Shown in pieces: positions 26,138 to 34,696 of a DNA stretch of 64,000 bases (position 1 is the stretch's first letter; each line of letters starts with the position of its first letter). Made by a program: the position numbers and the translations under genes. The notes beneath the pieces are model-generated. The model saw only the letters and a list, made by a program, of their open reading frames with translations. It did not search any database and was not told the origin of the DNA. Origin of the DNA: an uncultured Limosilactobacillus sp. (GTDB taxonomy: Bacteria > Bacillota > Bacilli > Lactobacillales > Lactobacillaceae); NCBI RefSeq assembly GCF_934202705.1, contig NZ_CAKPYE010000009.1:28785-92784 (forward strand), in the 5' to 3' direction.

Positions 26138-26274
26138 TCCATTTTCCTCCGTCTAATTTAATCAAATACTACTAATCATACCAACTTACATTAACGAACA
26201 CAACAAAAAAGTTTCAAAAGTGCTAAGATAGAAGTTAGAACGTTTAACAACATATAAATTAAGGAGGGCTTACA

Positions 26275-26781
26275 ATGCGCATGTTGATTATTAACGGCAG
26301 TCCACTCAAGGCGGGTGCCGTTCGTGCCATTACCAATCGTTTTAGTGCCGGCGCTCAGGAAGCTGGTCAAGAAGTGATCCTATTTAATGCCGGTAGTGAT
26401 CCTTTGCCAATGTTGAGTGTTGATCATGACCAGCATTTTAAGTTAGATCATGAACGATTAAAAGAACTAAAAGATGAAATGATCAAGGCCGACACCATTG
26501 TTTTTAGTACCCCCCTCTACTTCTTTGGCATGTCTGCCCAAATGAAAACGGTCATTGACTATATGCAATTTTGGACAAAGGAATTACGAAAAGAAAAGAC
26601 TGCCGTATTGATTGCGGTCGCAGAAACTGACAATTTTGATAATATCAAATCTGAATTTAAAGAGATTTTCGATGATCTCGGTTGGCGCTTTGGCGGCCAA
26701 GTTCTTGCTGGTAAAGTCACTGGTCCAGATCACCTTCGTTTCTATCCAGAAGTTGCGTATGAGCTGGGAAAATCTTTATAA
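26275..26781 (+). CDS. NAD(P)H-dependent FMN oxidoreductase, flavodoxin-like
   Basis: The 168-residue protein has the flavodoxin-like fold of NADPH-dependent FMN reductases. N-terminal MLIINGSPLKAGAVR binds the FMN phosphate, and FSTPLYFFGMSAQMKTVIDYM covers the isoalloxazine contact and dimer region. It would be a cytoplasmic FMN or quinone reductase with no firm substrate. AAGGAGG with good spacing precedes the ATG. It is monocistronic and convergent with sufU across the terminator at 26882. Confidence 0.82.
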   Translation: MRMLIINGSPLKAGAVRAITNRFSAGAQEAGQEVILFNAGSDPLPMLSVDHDQHFKLDHERLKELKDEMIKADTIVFSTPLYFFGMSAQMKTVIDYMQFWTKELRKEKTAVLIAVAETDNFDNIKSEFKEIFDDLGWRFGGQVLAGKVTGPDHLRFYPEVAYELGKSL

Positions 26782-26881
26782 AAAACCAACAAACTGCCAT
26801 TTATTTTTGCTAATTTAACAATTAAGGAACTGCAAAATAAGTGCCCTGATCGAATTGAAATACGAATAGAGCGGGGTACAT

Positions 26882-26928
26882 AAAAGGACTGTCGTGTTTG
26901 GCTTTGCCATACACGACAGTCCTTTTTT
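26882..26928. terminator. bidirectional terminator between the flavin reductase and sufU
   Basis: Perfect 16-base arms (26882-26897 and 26911-26926) enclose a 13-base loop, with A-run and T-run flanks serving both directions. Confidence 0.9.
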
Positions 26929-26971
26929 ACTCCCAGATAAGCTGCTTCTCGTCAAGATAGGGGCCTCTTTC

Positions 26972-27415
26972 CTAGTCAAATCTAGCTAGAATTTCTTGTA
27001 CCGCGTGCCAGGATAGCGTTGCACACTTAATCCGTGCCGGAAATTCAGCAACGGTTCCCATCACTGCTGCATCCCCTAGTTCGTTTTGCAATGGTTCCGG
27101 AATCGTTTTGCCCATACATAAATCTAAAAACGCTTGAATTAACCGTTGGGCTTCACTCACAGTCCGGCCATTTAATTCATCAGTCATCATACTGGCAGCT
27201 GCTTGGGAAATGGTACAGCCCTCACCATTGAAACATAAATGGCGAATCGTCCCCGCCTTAATCTGCAGGGAGACATTAATCGTATCACCGCACGTCGGAT
27301 TATGCAGTGTCAACTGTTGGCCATCCTGTGGCAGTTTAATAGCATAATGATGCGGTTGTTTGGCATGTTCTAATACCAAAGTCTTGTATAAGAAACCTAA
27401 TTTAGCTAAGCCCAT
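26972..27415 (-). CDS. sufU: SufU-type iron-sulfur scaffold/sulfur-transfer protein
   Basis: The 147-residue protein has the three conserved zinc-binding Cys regions of SufU in order: NPTCGD, GEGCTIS and RIKCATL. SufU takes sulfur from SufS by a zinc-dependent ligand swap. The start at 27415 lies inside the end of sufS (14-base overlap) with AAGGAG 10 bases upstream, so the pair is translationally coupled. No sufB, sufC or sufD gene is present on either side here, unlike the complete Gram-positive suf operon. The sulfur may go to a SUF scaffold encoded elsewhere or to tRNA thiolation. Confidence 0.92.
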   Translation of the reverse strand: MGLAKLGFLYKTLVLEHAKQPHHYAIKLPQDGQQLTLHNPTCGDTINVSLQIKAGTIRHLCFNGEGCTISQAAASMMTDELNGRTVSEAQRLIQAFLDLCMGKTIPEPLQNELGDAAVMGTVAEFPARIKCATLSWHAVQEILARFD

Positions 27416-28628
27416 TGCTAAAGAACTCCTTCACTGCAGCAAGTGCATCTATCAATCGTTGACACTCATCAACTGTGTTATAAAAAGCTACACTGGCCCG
27501 GACAGTTGCGGTCACGCCCAACGTTTTCATCAACGGCTGGGCACAATGATGTCCCGCGCGAACAGCAATTCCTTCCATATCCAATCCCGTGGCAACATCA
27601 TGCGGATGCAGGCCATTCAAGTTAAAGGCGAACACGCCGGTATGAAACTGCTGCGGTCCATATAACGTGACTCCACTAAATTCGCGAAGCCGAGGTAGCA
27701 GGTAGTCAGTCAACCGTTGTTCACGATGCTCAATTGTTTTCCAGCCAACTCGTGTGAAATAATCAATTGCCGCCCCGAGACCGACGACCCCGCCAATATT
27801 TGGTGTCCCGGCTTCAAAACCTAATGGCGCGGTTTTAAAAGTAGTTTTCTCGCGGGTCACGTTCTCAATCATTTCGCCACCAAACTGTACTGGACGGGTC
27901 ATCGCTAATCGATCATGTTGGCCATATAAAACACCGATGCCAGTTGGGGCTAACATTTTATGACCGGAAAACGCAATAAAATCCGCCCCCCATGTTTGTA
28001 CATTAACGGGGTGGTGACCAATATACTGGGCAGCATCGACCACTACGTAAGCATTCATCTGATGGGCTAGTGCCACGATCTTTTGGACCGGGTTGACGGT
28101 GCCTAGAACGTTAGAAGCAGCCGTTATTGCAACAATCTTGGTGCGTGGCGTAATTACTTTAGCCGCACTCTGGAAATCTAATTTTTGTTCATCATCAAGT
28201 TCAATAAACTTTAGCTCTGCTCCAGTCCGGCTTGCTAACTCCTGCCAAGGAACTAGATTACTATGGTGTTCCATCGCAGTCACGACGATTTCATCGCCGC
28301 TTTGGACGACTTGATCACCAAATCCCCGAGCAATCACGTTAAGACTCTCAGTAGTGGAACGCGTAAATACAATCTCATCTGTCCGCTGCGCATTAATAAA
28401 ATCCGCCACTTGTTGTCGAACCCGTTCATAGTGTTCGGTCGCCCGTTCTGCTAACGTATGAACTCCCCGATGAACATTCGCATGCTCAGTTAAATAATAA
28501 TTTCGCATGGCATCCAAAACCGGCAATGGCAATTGTGAAGTAGCAGCATTATCAAAATAGACTAACGGTTCCTCATTAACTCGTTGCTGAAGAATCGGAA
28601 AATCTCGCCGGATTGTTTGAACATCCAT
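27402..28628 (-). CDS. sufS: cysteine desulfurase SufS
   Basis: This is a 408-residue PLP-dependent class V aminotransferase-fold enzyme that takes sulfur from cysteine. The PLP Lys is in FSGHKML, the substrate-sulfur Cys in RAGHHCAQP, and the conserved YFDNAATSQ and HHSN segments are intact. Length and motifs fit the SufS type (group II). Its stop overlaps the start of sufU, giving a two-gene unit. The region upstream holds a small 28-residue membrane ORF. Confidence 0.94.
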   Translation of the reverse strand: MDVQTIRRDFPILQQRVNEEPLVYFDNAATSQLPLPVLDAMRNYYLTEHANVHRGVHTLAERATEHYERVRQQVADFINAQRTDEIVFTRSTTESLNVIARGFGDQVVQSGDEIVVTAMEHHSNLVPWQELASRTGAELKFIELDDEQKLDFQSAAKVITPRTKIVAITAASNVLGTVNPVQKIVALAHQMNAYVVVDAAQYIGHHPVNVQTWGADFIAFSGHKMLAPTGIGVLYGQHDRLAMTRPVQFGGEMIENVTREKTTFKTAPLGFEAGTPNIGGVVGLGAAIDYFTRVGWKTIEHREQRLTDYLLPRLREFSGVTLYGPQQFHTGVFAFNLNGLHPHDVATGLDMEGIAVRAGHHCAQPLMKTLGVTATVRASVAFYNTVDECQRLIDALAAVKEFFSNGLS

Positions 28629-28646
28629 TTTTCTACTCCTCTCCGC

Positions 28647-28733
28647 TTATTTATGATGCCGATTTTTCTTGTAGCTCCAGACAGTTCCAATTAAAAAGCA
28701 GACAATGACGATCACGACATATATCCAGATCAT
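28647..28733 (-). CDS. 28-residue single-span membrane peptide
   Basis: A short frame with an excellent TAAGGAGG ribosome binding site 7 bases upstream encodes 28 residues. There is a hydrophobic span of about 18 residues (IWIYVVIVIVCFLIGTVW), then a basic tail (YKKNRHHK), the shape of a small membrane protein with its C-terminus in the cytoplasm. It lies between a transporter terminator and sufS on the same strand. It could be an independent gene or the first cistron of the sufS-sufU unit, 18 bases before sufS. I do not recognise a family. Confidence 0.65.
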   Translation of the reverse strand: MIWIYVVIVIVCFLIGTVWSYKKNRHHK

Positions 28734-28750
28734 ACTTTTCCCTCCTTACA

Positions 28751-28790
28751 ATAAAAAAGAGGTTTGGAAACCTCCGTTTTCAAACCTCTT
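28751..28790 (-). terminator. intrinsic terminator of the ribose operon
   Basis: Ten-base arms (28757-28766 and 28781-28790) plus an inner AAAC/GTTT extension are followed by a TTTTTT run in the minus direction. Confidence 0.88.
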
Positions 28791-28816
28791 AATTATATCA
28801 TTTTTTGACAACCAGA

Positions 28817-30166
28817 TTAGTGTTCTTGAACTTGATCTGGGTGTGCTTGTTCCCAACGGTGTTCAGTGAAGAAGTAAATCGCAATTAATGCGAAACAGAT
28901 TGCTGGAACAACGAAGGAAAGTTGCATTGAACCTGAAAGGTCAGATACCCGACCCATCAGAAGCGGAACTAATGATCCACCGATTAAGGACATAACCATG
29001 AAGGCACCACCAGTTTCGGTGTACTTCTTTTCGTGAACTTGGTCCAAGCCGTGAGCATAAATAGTTGGCCAGAATGGTCCAAAGAAGAAGTCACTCATAA
29101 CAGCACCCCAAATGGCTGCTTGACTGTGCCAAGTGAAGGCAAAGACTAAGCTCAATGTACCAAGGATCCCGTACCAGGTCATAACCTTAGTAATGGAGAA
29201 GCGGTGCATTAACCAGGTAGCTGGTAGCTTACCAATGAAGAACGCAGCATAACCAAACATCATGTAGTTAGTAGCAGCGTGGTCTGAAATGTTTGGAATA
29301 ATCCGTAATGCTAAACGAATTGTAAATGACCAGACACAAGTCTGCATCCCAGCGTAAAGGAATTGGGCACCAACAGCCTTCATGAAGCGCTTGTTGTGGA
29401 ATAAGTAACTAACTGATTCACCAGTTGATGGCTTCTTTTCTTCAACCCCTTGGGCGTCCTTCTTAGGAGCAGCCTTGGAGTATGGCATCTTGGTAATTGC
29501 AATTAAGATAAAGAGAATAATTAATGCAACTAAGATGTACTTGTATGGCTTCAAAGTTAATTGAAGCACTTCCTTATTGTAAGCCAGCTTTTGTGCGGCA
29601 TTCATACCTTTAACTTCGTCTTCCATGTTACCGTGGCCAGCAAAGACAAGGTACTTACCTAAAACAATCCCGGTGATGTTACCAATTGGAATTAATAATT
29701 GGGAAATGTTAATCCGCATGTTAGCAGTGCTCTTAGGTCCAAGCATTGTGGAGTAAGTATCACAAGAAGTTTCCAAGAAACTTAATCCGATTGCGATAAC
29801 AAACACAGCACCTAAGAACATCCCGTAAGTTGCCATGTGTGATGCTGGGAAGAACAGTGCACAACCGATAATGAAGAATGTTAAGCCAGTTAAAATAGCA
29901 AATTTATAAGTGTTCTTCCGAATGATCGCAGCAGCAGGTAAAGCAATTAAGAAGTAACCACCGTAGAAAGCAAATTGAACTAAGGCCGTTGCCGTATCGT
30001 TCAAAGTAAAGACCGTCTTGAATTGAGTAATCAAGATATCGTTCAAAGCGGCAGCCATTGCCCAGAATGGGAAGACTAAAGTAACTAAAATGTATTGCCA
30101 AATTGGCGTTCTGCTAAGGTAACCATCGGGATACTGAACCCATGATTGCTTTTTTGTACTATCCAT
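28817..30166 (-). CDS. FucP-family sugar:H+ symporter, likely ribose or deoxyribose uptake
   Basis: The 449-residue transporter has about twelve spans and the FucP-type features LNDILITQFK in the first membrane segment and a long central loop. FucP-family proteins carry L-fucose and related sugars; in Salmonella the same family includes the deoxyribose permease DeoP. Here it is the third gene after rbsK and rbsD, each 25 bases apart, so ribose and/or deoxyribose is the likely substrate. The product lacks an ABC or PTS partner. Substrate is an inference from family and context. Confidence 0.8.
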   Translation of the reverse strand: MDSTKKQSWVQYPDGYLSRTPIWQYILVTLVFPFWAMAAALNDILITQFKTVFTLNDTATALVQFAFYGGYFLIALPAAAIIRKNTYKFAILTGLTFFIIGCALFFPASHMATYGMFLGAVFVIAIGLSFLETSCDTYSTMLGPKSTANMRINISQLLIPIGNITGIVLGKYLVFAGHGNMEDEVKGMNAAQKLAYNKEVLQLTLKPYKYILVALIILFILIAITKMPYSKAAPKKDAQGVEEKKPSTGESVSYLFHNKRFMKAVGAQFLYAGMQTCVWSFTIRLALRIIPNISDHAATNYMMFGYAAFFIGKLPATWLMHRFSITKVMTWYGILGTLSLVFAFTWHSQAAIWGAVMSDFFFGPFWPTIYAHGLDQVHEKKYTETGGAFMVMSLIGGSLVPLLMGRVSDLSGSMQLSFVVPAICFALIAIYFFTEHRWEQAHPDQVQEH

Positions 30167-30191
30167 TATTAAACCTCTTTCTGAATAATTC

Positions 30192-30587
30192 CTAGAATGT
30201 TACTCCAGATTCAAGAATGATGTTGGAGTATGGTGTCATTTCCCCAGTCCGAATAAAGGCATGGGTCTTCGCCAAGTTCTTCTTCAAATCTGAGTGTGGC
30301 ATGAATTCAATTTCAACATCTGGCAAAGCCTTCTTGATGTTTTCTAATTGTTCTGGGTTTTGATCCTTGATTTCATCAGCCAAGTAAATCTTTTGAACCT
30401 TCATTTCTTTCAAAACGTTTTTCAAAACGTCCATGAAACTTGGTAATTCCTTATCGACACAAAGATCAATCTTCTTGGTGCCCATCGGAACTGGCATTCC
30501 AGCGTCACCAATTGACAGCCAGTCCATGTGGCCCATTCCTGCAACAACAGAAGCAACTTCTGAATTCAAAATTCCTGTTTTTTTCAT
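30192..30587 (-). CDS. rbsD: D-ribose pyranase
   Basis: The 131-residue protein matches RbsD in length and has the N-terminal MKKTGILNSEV with the catalytic His20 in GMGHMD, and the C-terminal TPYSNIILESGV. It converts beta-ribopyranose to the furanose form that ribokinase uses. It lies between rbsK and the FucP-type transporter with 25-base gaps. The start is supported by an AAGGGGAA ribosome binding site. Confidence 0.95.
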   Translation of the reverse strand: MKKTGILNSEVASVVAGMGHMDWLSIGDAGMPVPMGTKKIDLCVDKELPSFMDVLKNVLKEMKVQKIYLADEIKDQNPEQLENIKKALPDVEIEFMPHSDLKKNLAKTHAFIRTGEMTPYSNIILESGVTF

Positions 30588-30612
30588 TTTAAACTTCCCC
30601 TTTCAACAAAAT

Positions 30613-31542
30613 TTATTTACCGCTTTCGGCTAATGCTTGCTTAACTTCATCGTAAGTTGGGATTGATGGTGCTGCACCCATCTTTTGAACAGTTAAGCTT
30701 GAGGCACGTTGGGCGTAAACTAATGCTTCGGCAACGTTACTCAAATCAGTCTTCAATTGTGAAGCTAACGCACCAATGAACGTATCCCCAGCCGCCGTTG
30801 TATCAACCGGCTTAACTTTAAATGCTGGAACTAAGCCATGATCGTTTGGTGTGGAGTAGAAGACACCCTTGGAACCTAAGGTAATTAACAGATTGTCAAC
30901 ACCCTTGTTCTTGAAGTATTCCGCTGTTTTAATCATTGAATCTTCATCAGTAATCTTAATTCCCGTCAGCAATGCACTTTCCGTTTCGTTTGGTGCAATC
31001 ACGTCGGTGTACTTTAACAGTTCAGGATCAATGTCCTTGGCTGGTGCTGGGTTTAAAATGGTTGTTACGCCATTTTCCTTGGCCCGCTTAAAGGCTTCGG
31101 CAGAAACCTTTTGTGGTGTTTCAAATTGAGTAATGATGAAATCAATTTCTTTGAATAAGTCATCAGTGTTCTTCAAAACATCCGTTGTCATGGATTGATT
31201 AGCACCACCATAAACCATGATGTCATTTTGACCATTCGCGTCCAAAGTGATCATCGCAGTCCCCGTGCCGTGCATTTTGTCAATGCCGACAAACTTGGTA
31301 TCAATGCCATCTTCCTGCATTGATTCACGCATAAATTGACCTTCTTGGTCAGCACCAACCATCCCAATATGGTAAGTCTTGGCACCCGAACGAGCACAGG
31401 CAACTGATTGGTTAGCACCCTTCCCGCCAGGAGCTGAGGACTTATCTTTAGCTTGCAAAGTTTCCCCTGGTTCTGGGAAGCGATCCATGTGGTAAGTAGT
31501 ATCAACATTAATACTACCTAGAACAGCAATCTTGTTTGACAT
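30613..31542 (-). CDS. rbsK: ribokinase
   Basis: The 309-residue PfkB-family kinase phosphorylates ribose at O5. Visible motifs are the substrate-binding GSINVDTTYHMDRFPEPGET and GGKGANQSVA, and the C-terminal AAGDTFIGAL with catalytic Asp. The start at 31542 follows AAGGAGG by 8 bases; the longer frame to 31596 has no such site and overlaps the operator. It heads the rbsK-rbsD-transporter operon. A second kinase of the same family lies in the neighbouring operon. Confidence 0.93.
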   Translation of the reverse strand: MSNKIAVLGSINVDTTYHMDRFPEPGETLQAKDKSSAPGGKGANQSVACARSGAKTYHIGMVGADQEGQFMRESMQEDGIDTKFVGIDKMHGTGTAMITLDANGQNDIMVYGGANQSMTTDVLKNTDDLFKEIDFIITQFETPQKVSAEAFKRAKENGVTTILNPAPAKDIDPELLKYTDVIAPNETESALLTGIKITDEDSMIKTAEYFKNKGVDNLLITLGSKGVFYSTPNDHGLVPAFKVKPVDTTAAGDTFIGALASQLKTDLSNVAEALVYAQRASSLTVQKMGAAPSIPTYDEVKQALAESGK

Positions 31543-31572
31543 TCTGTCATCCTCCTTGTTCAGTAAAATCAC

Positions 31573-31632
31573 GTAAACCGTTTTACATTTTTTCAACGAT
31601 CATAATTTACCACATCAAGAAATCGTTTGCAA
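31573..31632 (-). promoter_or_regulatory. promoter and operator of the rbsK operon
   Basis: On the minus strand TTGCAA (31627-31632) is 17 bases before TAAATT (31604-31609). A near-palindrome read as GTAAAACGGTTTAC on the minus strand (31573-31586) lies downstream, like a LacI/CcpA-type operator. Confidence 0.65.
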
Positions 31633-31677
31633 GCGCATTCTAACAACTAGTTTAACGTTTTAACTATGAAAACTCTA

Positions 31678-31691
31678 TGAAAACGTATACG
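31678..31691. promoter_or_regulatory. cre-like sequence upstream of the rbsK promoter
   Basis: TGAAAACGTATACG matches the cre consensus at 12 of 14 positions; it lies upstream of the -35. Confidence 0.4.
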
Positions 31692-31733
31692 CTCGCCATT
31701 TCACATTCCTTGAATTTTTTTAGATTTTTTATT

Positions 31734-31956
31734 TTAAGGCTTACCAGCAATCAAGCCATGGTTGTCTAACTTCAATTGTTTGAAATCGGTTTGCTTGTGA
31801 AAATCCACACCAATAGTTTCCAAGGCCACTTTGGACTGCCCGCTGTTTTTATAAATAAAGTTCCAGTGCTCGGCGTTGCCGAACACTGGAACCGATTTAT
31901 TAACCGCGTTATCCGTAACTAGAAAACTAAAATGATGTCATCATCTTGGAGCCAAG
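31734..31956 (-). pseudogene. decayed coding remnant of unknown family
   Basis: Starting just after the second ribokinase stop, the minus strand reads AWLQDDDIILVF, then needs a frameshift to continue LVTDNAVNKSVPVFGNAEHW and on to VALETIGVDFHKQTDF and LDNHGLIAGKP before a stop at 31736-31734. The composition is clearly protein-like, about 70 residues, with no start. It looks like the C-terminal end of a lost gene. A hairpin lies inside it (31860-31892). I cannot name the family. It occupies most of the otherwise gene-free 31543-31958 interval. Confidence 0.5.
31860..31892 (-). terminator. possible terminator after the deoC operon
   Basis: Fifteen-base arms with one mismatch (31860-31874 and 31878-31892) are followed in the minus direction by a T-rich stretch. 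It lies within the decayed remnant after the last gene of the deoC operon. Confidence 0.6.
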
Positions 31957-31958
31957 CT

Positions 31959-32909
31959 TTACGCCTCAGCTAATTCCTCAGTCACATCAATGCCAAGTTT
32001 CCGTTGTAAGGCCGGTAATTCCTGTGCCGTTGGGTAGGAAGTTTGACTACCAGTTCTGGTAACAGTTACGGCCGCATATGCATTGGCATGTCGTAAAGCC
32101 GTACTGATATCTTCGCCTTGGGTGTAGTAGTGGGAAAACGCTCCAACAAATGAATCACCGGCACCAATCGAATCAACCGCATCCACATGATAGGATGGGA
32201 TTAATTCTTCATGATCCTGATTTACCCACAGAGCGCCACGAGAACCAATCGTCACAATCACGTTTTTCACGCCAAGTTCAACTAATTTATGAGCCGCCGC
32301 TTTAATTTGATCGAGGGTCTCAATTGGCATCTTCGTTAACCGACCTAGTTCAGTCTCATTTGGTGAATAGAATTCACACATTGCCACATGCTGAATATCA
32401 ATATGATCATTAGCAGGGGCTGGGTTGAGCATCACCGGTACACCATATTCATGCGCCATTTCAATTGCGCGATAATCCGTTTCCAGAGAAATTTCTTGTT
32501 GTAAAACAATCAGCTTAGAATTCTTGATAATATCACGGTAATCTTCAAGAACCTCAGGCGTCAATTCACTATTTGCACCTTGCACAATAATAATGCTGTT
32601 CATATTTCCTTGAATAAAGCATGGTGCCACACCATTGCTCTTCTTGCCCACACTAACGCCAGCAACATCAATGCCGCTTTCTTTAAAATGCTTGAGATAC
32701 TCACGACCTAGCATATCAGAACCAACTTTGGAAATCATTGCCACATTGGATCCCAACTGTGAGGCCGCGTAAGCTTGGTTTGCTCCCTTGCCGCCGAATG
32801 CCATATGAAAATTTGGTGCAGCAACAGTTTCACCGAGTTTTGGCATCCGATCAATATCTGTTGAAAGTTCCATCATGTTGGAACCAATTACTGTAATGTC
32901 GTGAGTCAT
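31959..32909 (-). CDS. second ribokinase-family sugar kinase, candidate deoxyribokinase
   Basis: This 316-residue PfkB-family kinase has GSNMMELSTDIDRMPKLGET, GGKGANQAYAAS and the catalytic SIGAGDSFVGAF, so the active site is intact. It is diverged from the ribokinase at 30613. It is the third gene of an operon with deoC and a DUF4432/epimerase-type gene, so it may phosphorylate 2-deoxyribose (as DeoK does) rather than ribose. The ATG at 32909 follows TAGGAGG by 8 bases, and the gene starts 12 bases after the epimerase stop. The substrate is inferred from operon context. Confidence 0.85.
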   Translation of the reverse strand: MTHDITVIGSNMMELSTDIDRMPKLGETVAAPNFHMAFGGKGANQAYAASQLGSNVAMISKVGSDMLGREYLKHFKESGIDVAGVSVGKKSNGVAPCFIQGNMNSIIIVQGANSELTPEVLEDYRDIIKNSKLIVLQQEISLETDYRAIEMAHEYGVPVMLNPAPANDHIDIQHVAMCEFYSPNETELGRLTKMPIETLDQIKAAAHKLVELGVKNVIVTIGSRGALWVNQDHEELIPSYHVDAVDSIGAGDSFVGAFSHYYTQGEDISTALRHANAYAAVTVTRTGSQTSYPTAQELPALQRKLGIDVTEELAEA

Positions 32910-32921
32910 CTTCAACGCCTC

Positions 32922-33938
32922 CTATTTTTCAAGTCCAGTTACTACGTGGAAGTCCTTTTCTTCACCTGGTTGGAGCATAATTAATGTTCCGGCCTTCTTA
33001 GCTGCAGTCTGCCCTTCTGGGGTACAAGTTCCTGGAAGACAGTAGGCGGCAACTTGTTGATCTGCATTATAGAGAATCCACCGCGTGACGATTGGTAGAT
33101 TTGCTGTTTCATAAGTAGTCAAGAAGCTGTGTCCATTGCCTAAGTCCATCCGGAATTCTGCTTTGTCGGTATACTTCCGTAAATCTTTGGAGAAGAAGAC
33201 AATTTCTGGATCATAGTGACTAGCATCATCCAGCTTGTCAATCATCTTGCCACTCTTTTCCAATTCATCAGTAAACTTGGTCCATTCTGGAGTTGGGTGA
33301 ACGTGATCAGGAACAGAAGTCCGTAATTGGAAAGCTTCATCAGGAATGTTTGAAGTCATTACTGCATTGTCAACGTAGGCATAACAGAGGTGACACATGT
33401 ATTGCAACGTCATTGGTGCACAACCGGAAAGGTTCTTAACGTGTTGACGAATGTCAAACAATCCACTGTCCTTGTGTATTGTCACTGATGGTTTTTCGAT
33501 GTAATGATCACCAAAGCCCTTGATGTATTCATAATCACTTTGCACAGTAATCGTGTCATCACCGATTTCGAGGTAAGCATGATCCATTCGTGCAGTAGCT
33601 GCTTCACCGTGTTGAACATGATGGTCTTCTGGGCCAGGGTTACCATTAGCTAATAATCCAGAGGTAAATTCAAAGGCTCCATAAGTATCAGCAATTTGCT
33701 TACCCCAGTGTGGTTGCTTGAAACCATCCTTTTCCTTGAGGTTAATGCCATCAAAGACCGCATCCCAAACAATTAATCCATAAAAAGGTAATAACGTTAG
33801 GTATCCACGACTGTTGGAAACTTTTAATGCTTCAATGCCATCAGGAAACTTATATGTTTCGGCCTTAAAATTATCATCTTCATAGAGCAGATATTTTGCA
33901 TCTGAAAACATTGCATGATTTAAGTTAAATCGTTTCAT
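32922..33938 (-). CDS. aldose 1-epimerase-like (DUF4432/DeoX-type) protein
   Basis: The 338-residue protein looks like a galactose-mutarotase-fold beta-sandwich protein: a broad beta-rich chain with HHVQHGEAA and RWILYNADQQVAAYCLPGT. The family includes DeoX, found in the Salmonella deoxyribose operon, and aldose 1-epimerases. It would interconvert anomers of the imported sugar. It lies between deoC (19-base gap) and the second kinase (12-base gap) in one operon. The start at 33938 follows GAAGGTG by 6 bases. Enzymatic action is inferred. Confidence 0.7.
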   Translation of the reverse strand: MKRFNLNHAMFSDAKYLLYEDDNFKAETYKFPDGIEALKVSNSRGYLTLLPFYGLIVWDAVFDGINLKEKDGFKQPHWGKQIADTYGAFEFTSGLLANGNPGPEDHHVQHGEAATARMDHAYLEIGDDTITVQSDYEYIKGFGDHYIEKPSVTIHKDSGLFDIRQHVKNLSGCAPMTLQYMCHLCYAYVDNAVMTSNIPDEAFQLRTSVPDHVHPTPEWTKFTDELEKSGKMIDKLDDASHYDPEIVFFSKDLRKYTDKAEFRMDLGNGHSFLTTYETANLPIVTRWILYNADQQVAAYCLPGTCTPEGQTAAKKAGTLIMLQPGEEKDFHVVTGLEK

Positions 33939-33957
33939 TATTTTCACCTTCAATTAA

Positions 33958-34611
33958 CTATTCTTTGCCAATGATTGCCATACTATGACTAACACCAAGA
34001 CGCGTAGCCCCCGCGTCGATCATTGCTTGTGCTTCTTCAGCGCTGTGGATTCCACCAGAAGCCTTTACCGCTGTGTTGCTTCCCTTAACAGCGGCTGACA
34101 TCAATTTAACAGCATGAACTGTTGCCCCTTCAGTGGAGAAACCAGTGGAAGTCTTAACAAAATCAGCCCCGGTCTTAGCAACAATTTCTGAAGCCTTAGT
34201 GATTTCATCATCAGTTAAAAGGCAAGTTTCAATAATTACCTTAACCACCTTGTTAGCTGCATGACCAGCATCAACCACGGCTTGAATATCTTCTTCCACC
34301 TTGTCGTAGTGGCCAGACTTCATTTCACCAATGTTCATGACCATGTCTAACTCGTCAACCCCATTGTCAATGGCATCTTGCGCTTCTGCCACCTTAATCT
34401 TGGTGGTGTTGGCACCGAGAGGAAAGCCGATCACACAGGCTGTTTTAACATTCGTTCCAGCAAGTGCCTTATGGGTTTTAGCAACCCAATAAGGGTTAAT
34501 CATGACGGTGTGAAAATGATTGTCGATTGCTTGCTTAATGACTGTATCAACTTGTTCTTCAGTTGCGTCCGGTGCTAATAATGTGTGATCAATGTACTTG
34601 TTAAATTCCAT
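33958..34611 (-). CDS. deoC: deoxyribose-phosphate aldolase
   Basis: The enzyme cleaves 2-deoxyribose 5-phosphate into glyceraldehyde 3-phosphate and acetaldehyde. The 217 residues are typical. The Schiff-base Lys is in DFVKTSTGF at Lys153; other conserved pieces are DHTLLAPDAT, VIGFPLG and VKASGGI. The start at 34611 follows GAGGAAA. It is the first gene of deoC-epimerase-kinase under a strong promoter with a cre site and is divergent from the DeoR-type regulator. Confidence 0.95.
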   Translation of the reverse strand: MEFNKYIDHTLLAPDATEEQVDTVIKQAIDNHFHTVMINPYWVAKTHKALAGTNVKTACVIGFPLGANTTKIKVAEAQDAIDNGVDELDMVMNIGEMKSGHYDKVEEDIQAVVDAGHAANKVVKVIIETCLLTDDEITKASEIVAKTGADFVKTSTGFSTEGATVHAVKLMSAAVKGSNTAVKASGGIHSAEEAQAMIDAGATRLGVSHSMAIIGKE

Positions 34612-34654
34612 AACTAATTTCCTCCTCAGCAATCATTTGATTGCGCTTTCTTTT

Positions 34655-34696
34655 TGAATACGCTTTCATAATAACCCTTGCTTTTACATTTGTAAA
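34655..34696 (-). promoter_or_regulatory. deoC operon promoter with cre site
   Basis: On the minus strand TTTACA (34691-34696) lies 17 bases before TATTAT (34668-34673). Just downstream TGAATACGCTTTCA (34655-34668) fits the cre consensus at 13 of 14 positions, so catabolite repression is likely. Confidence 0.8.
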
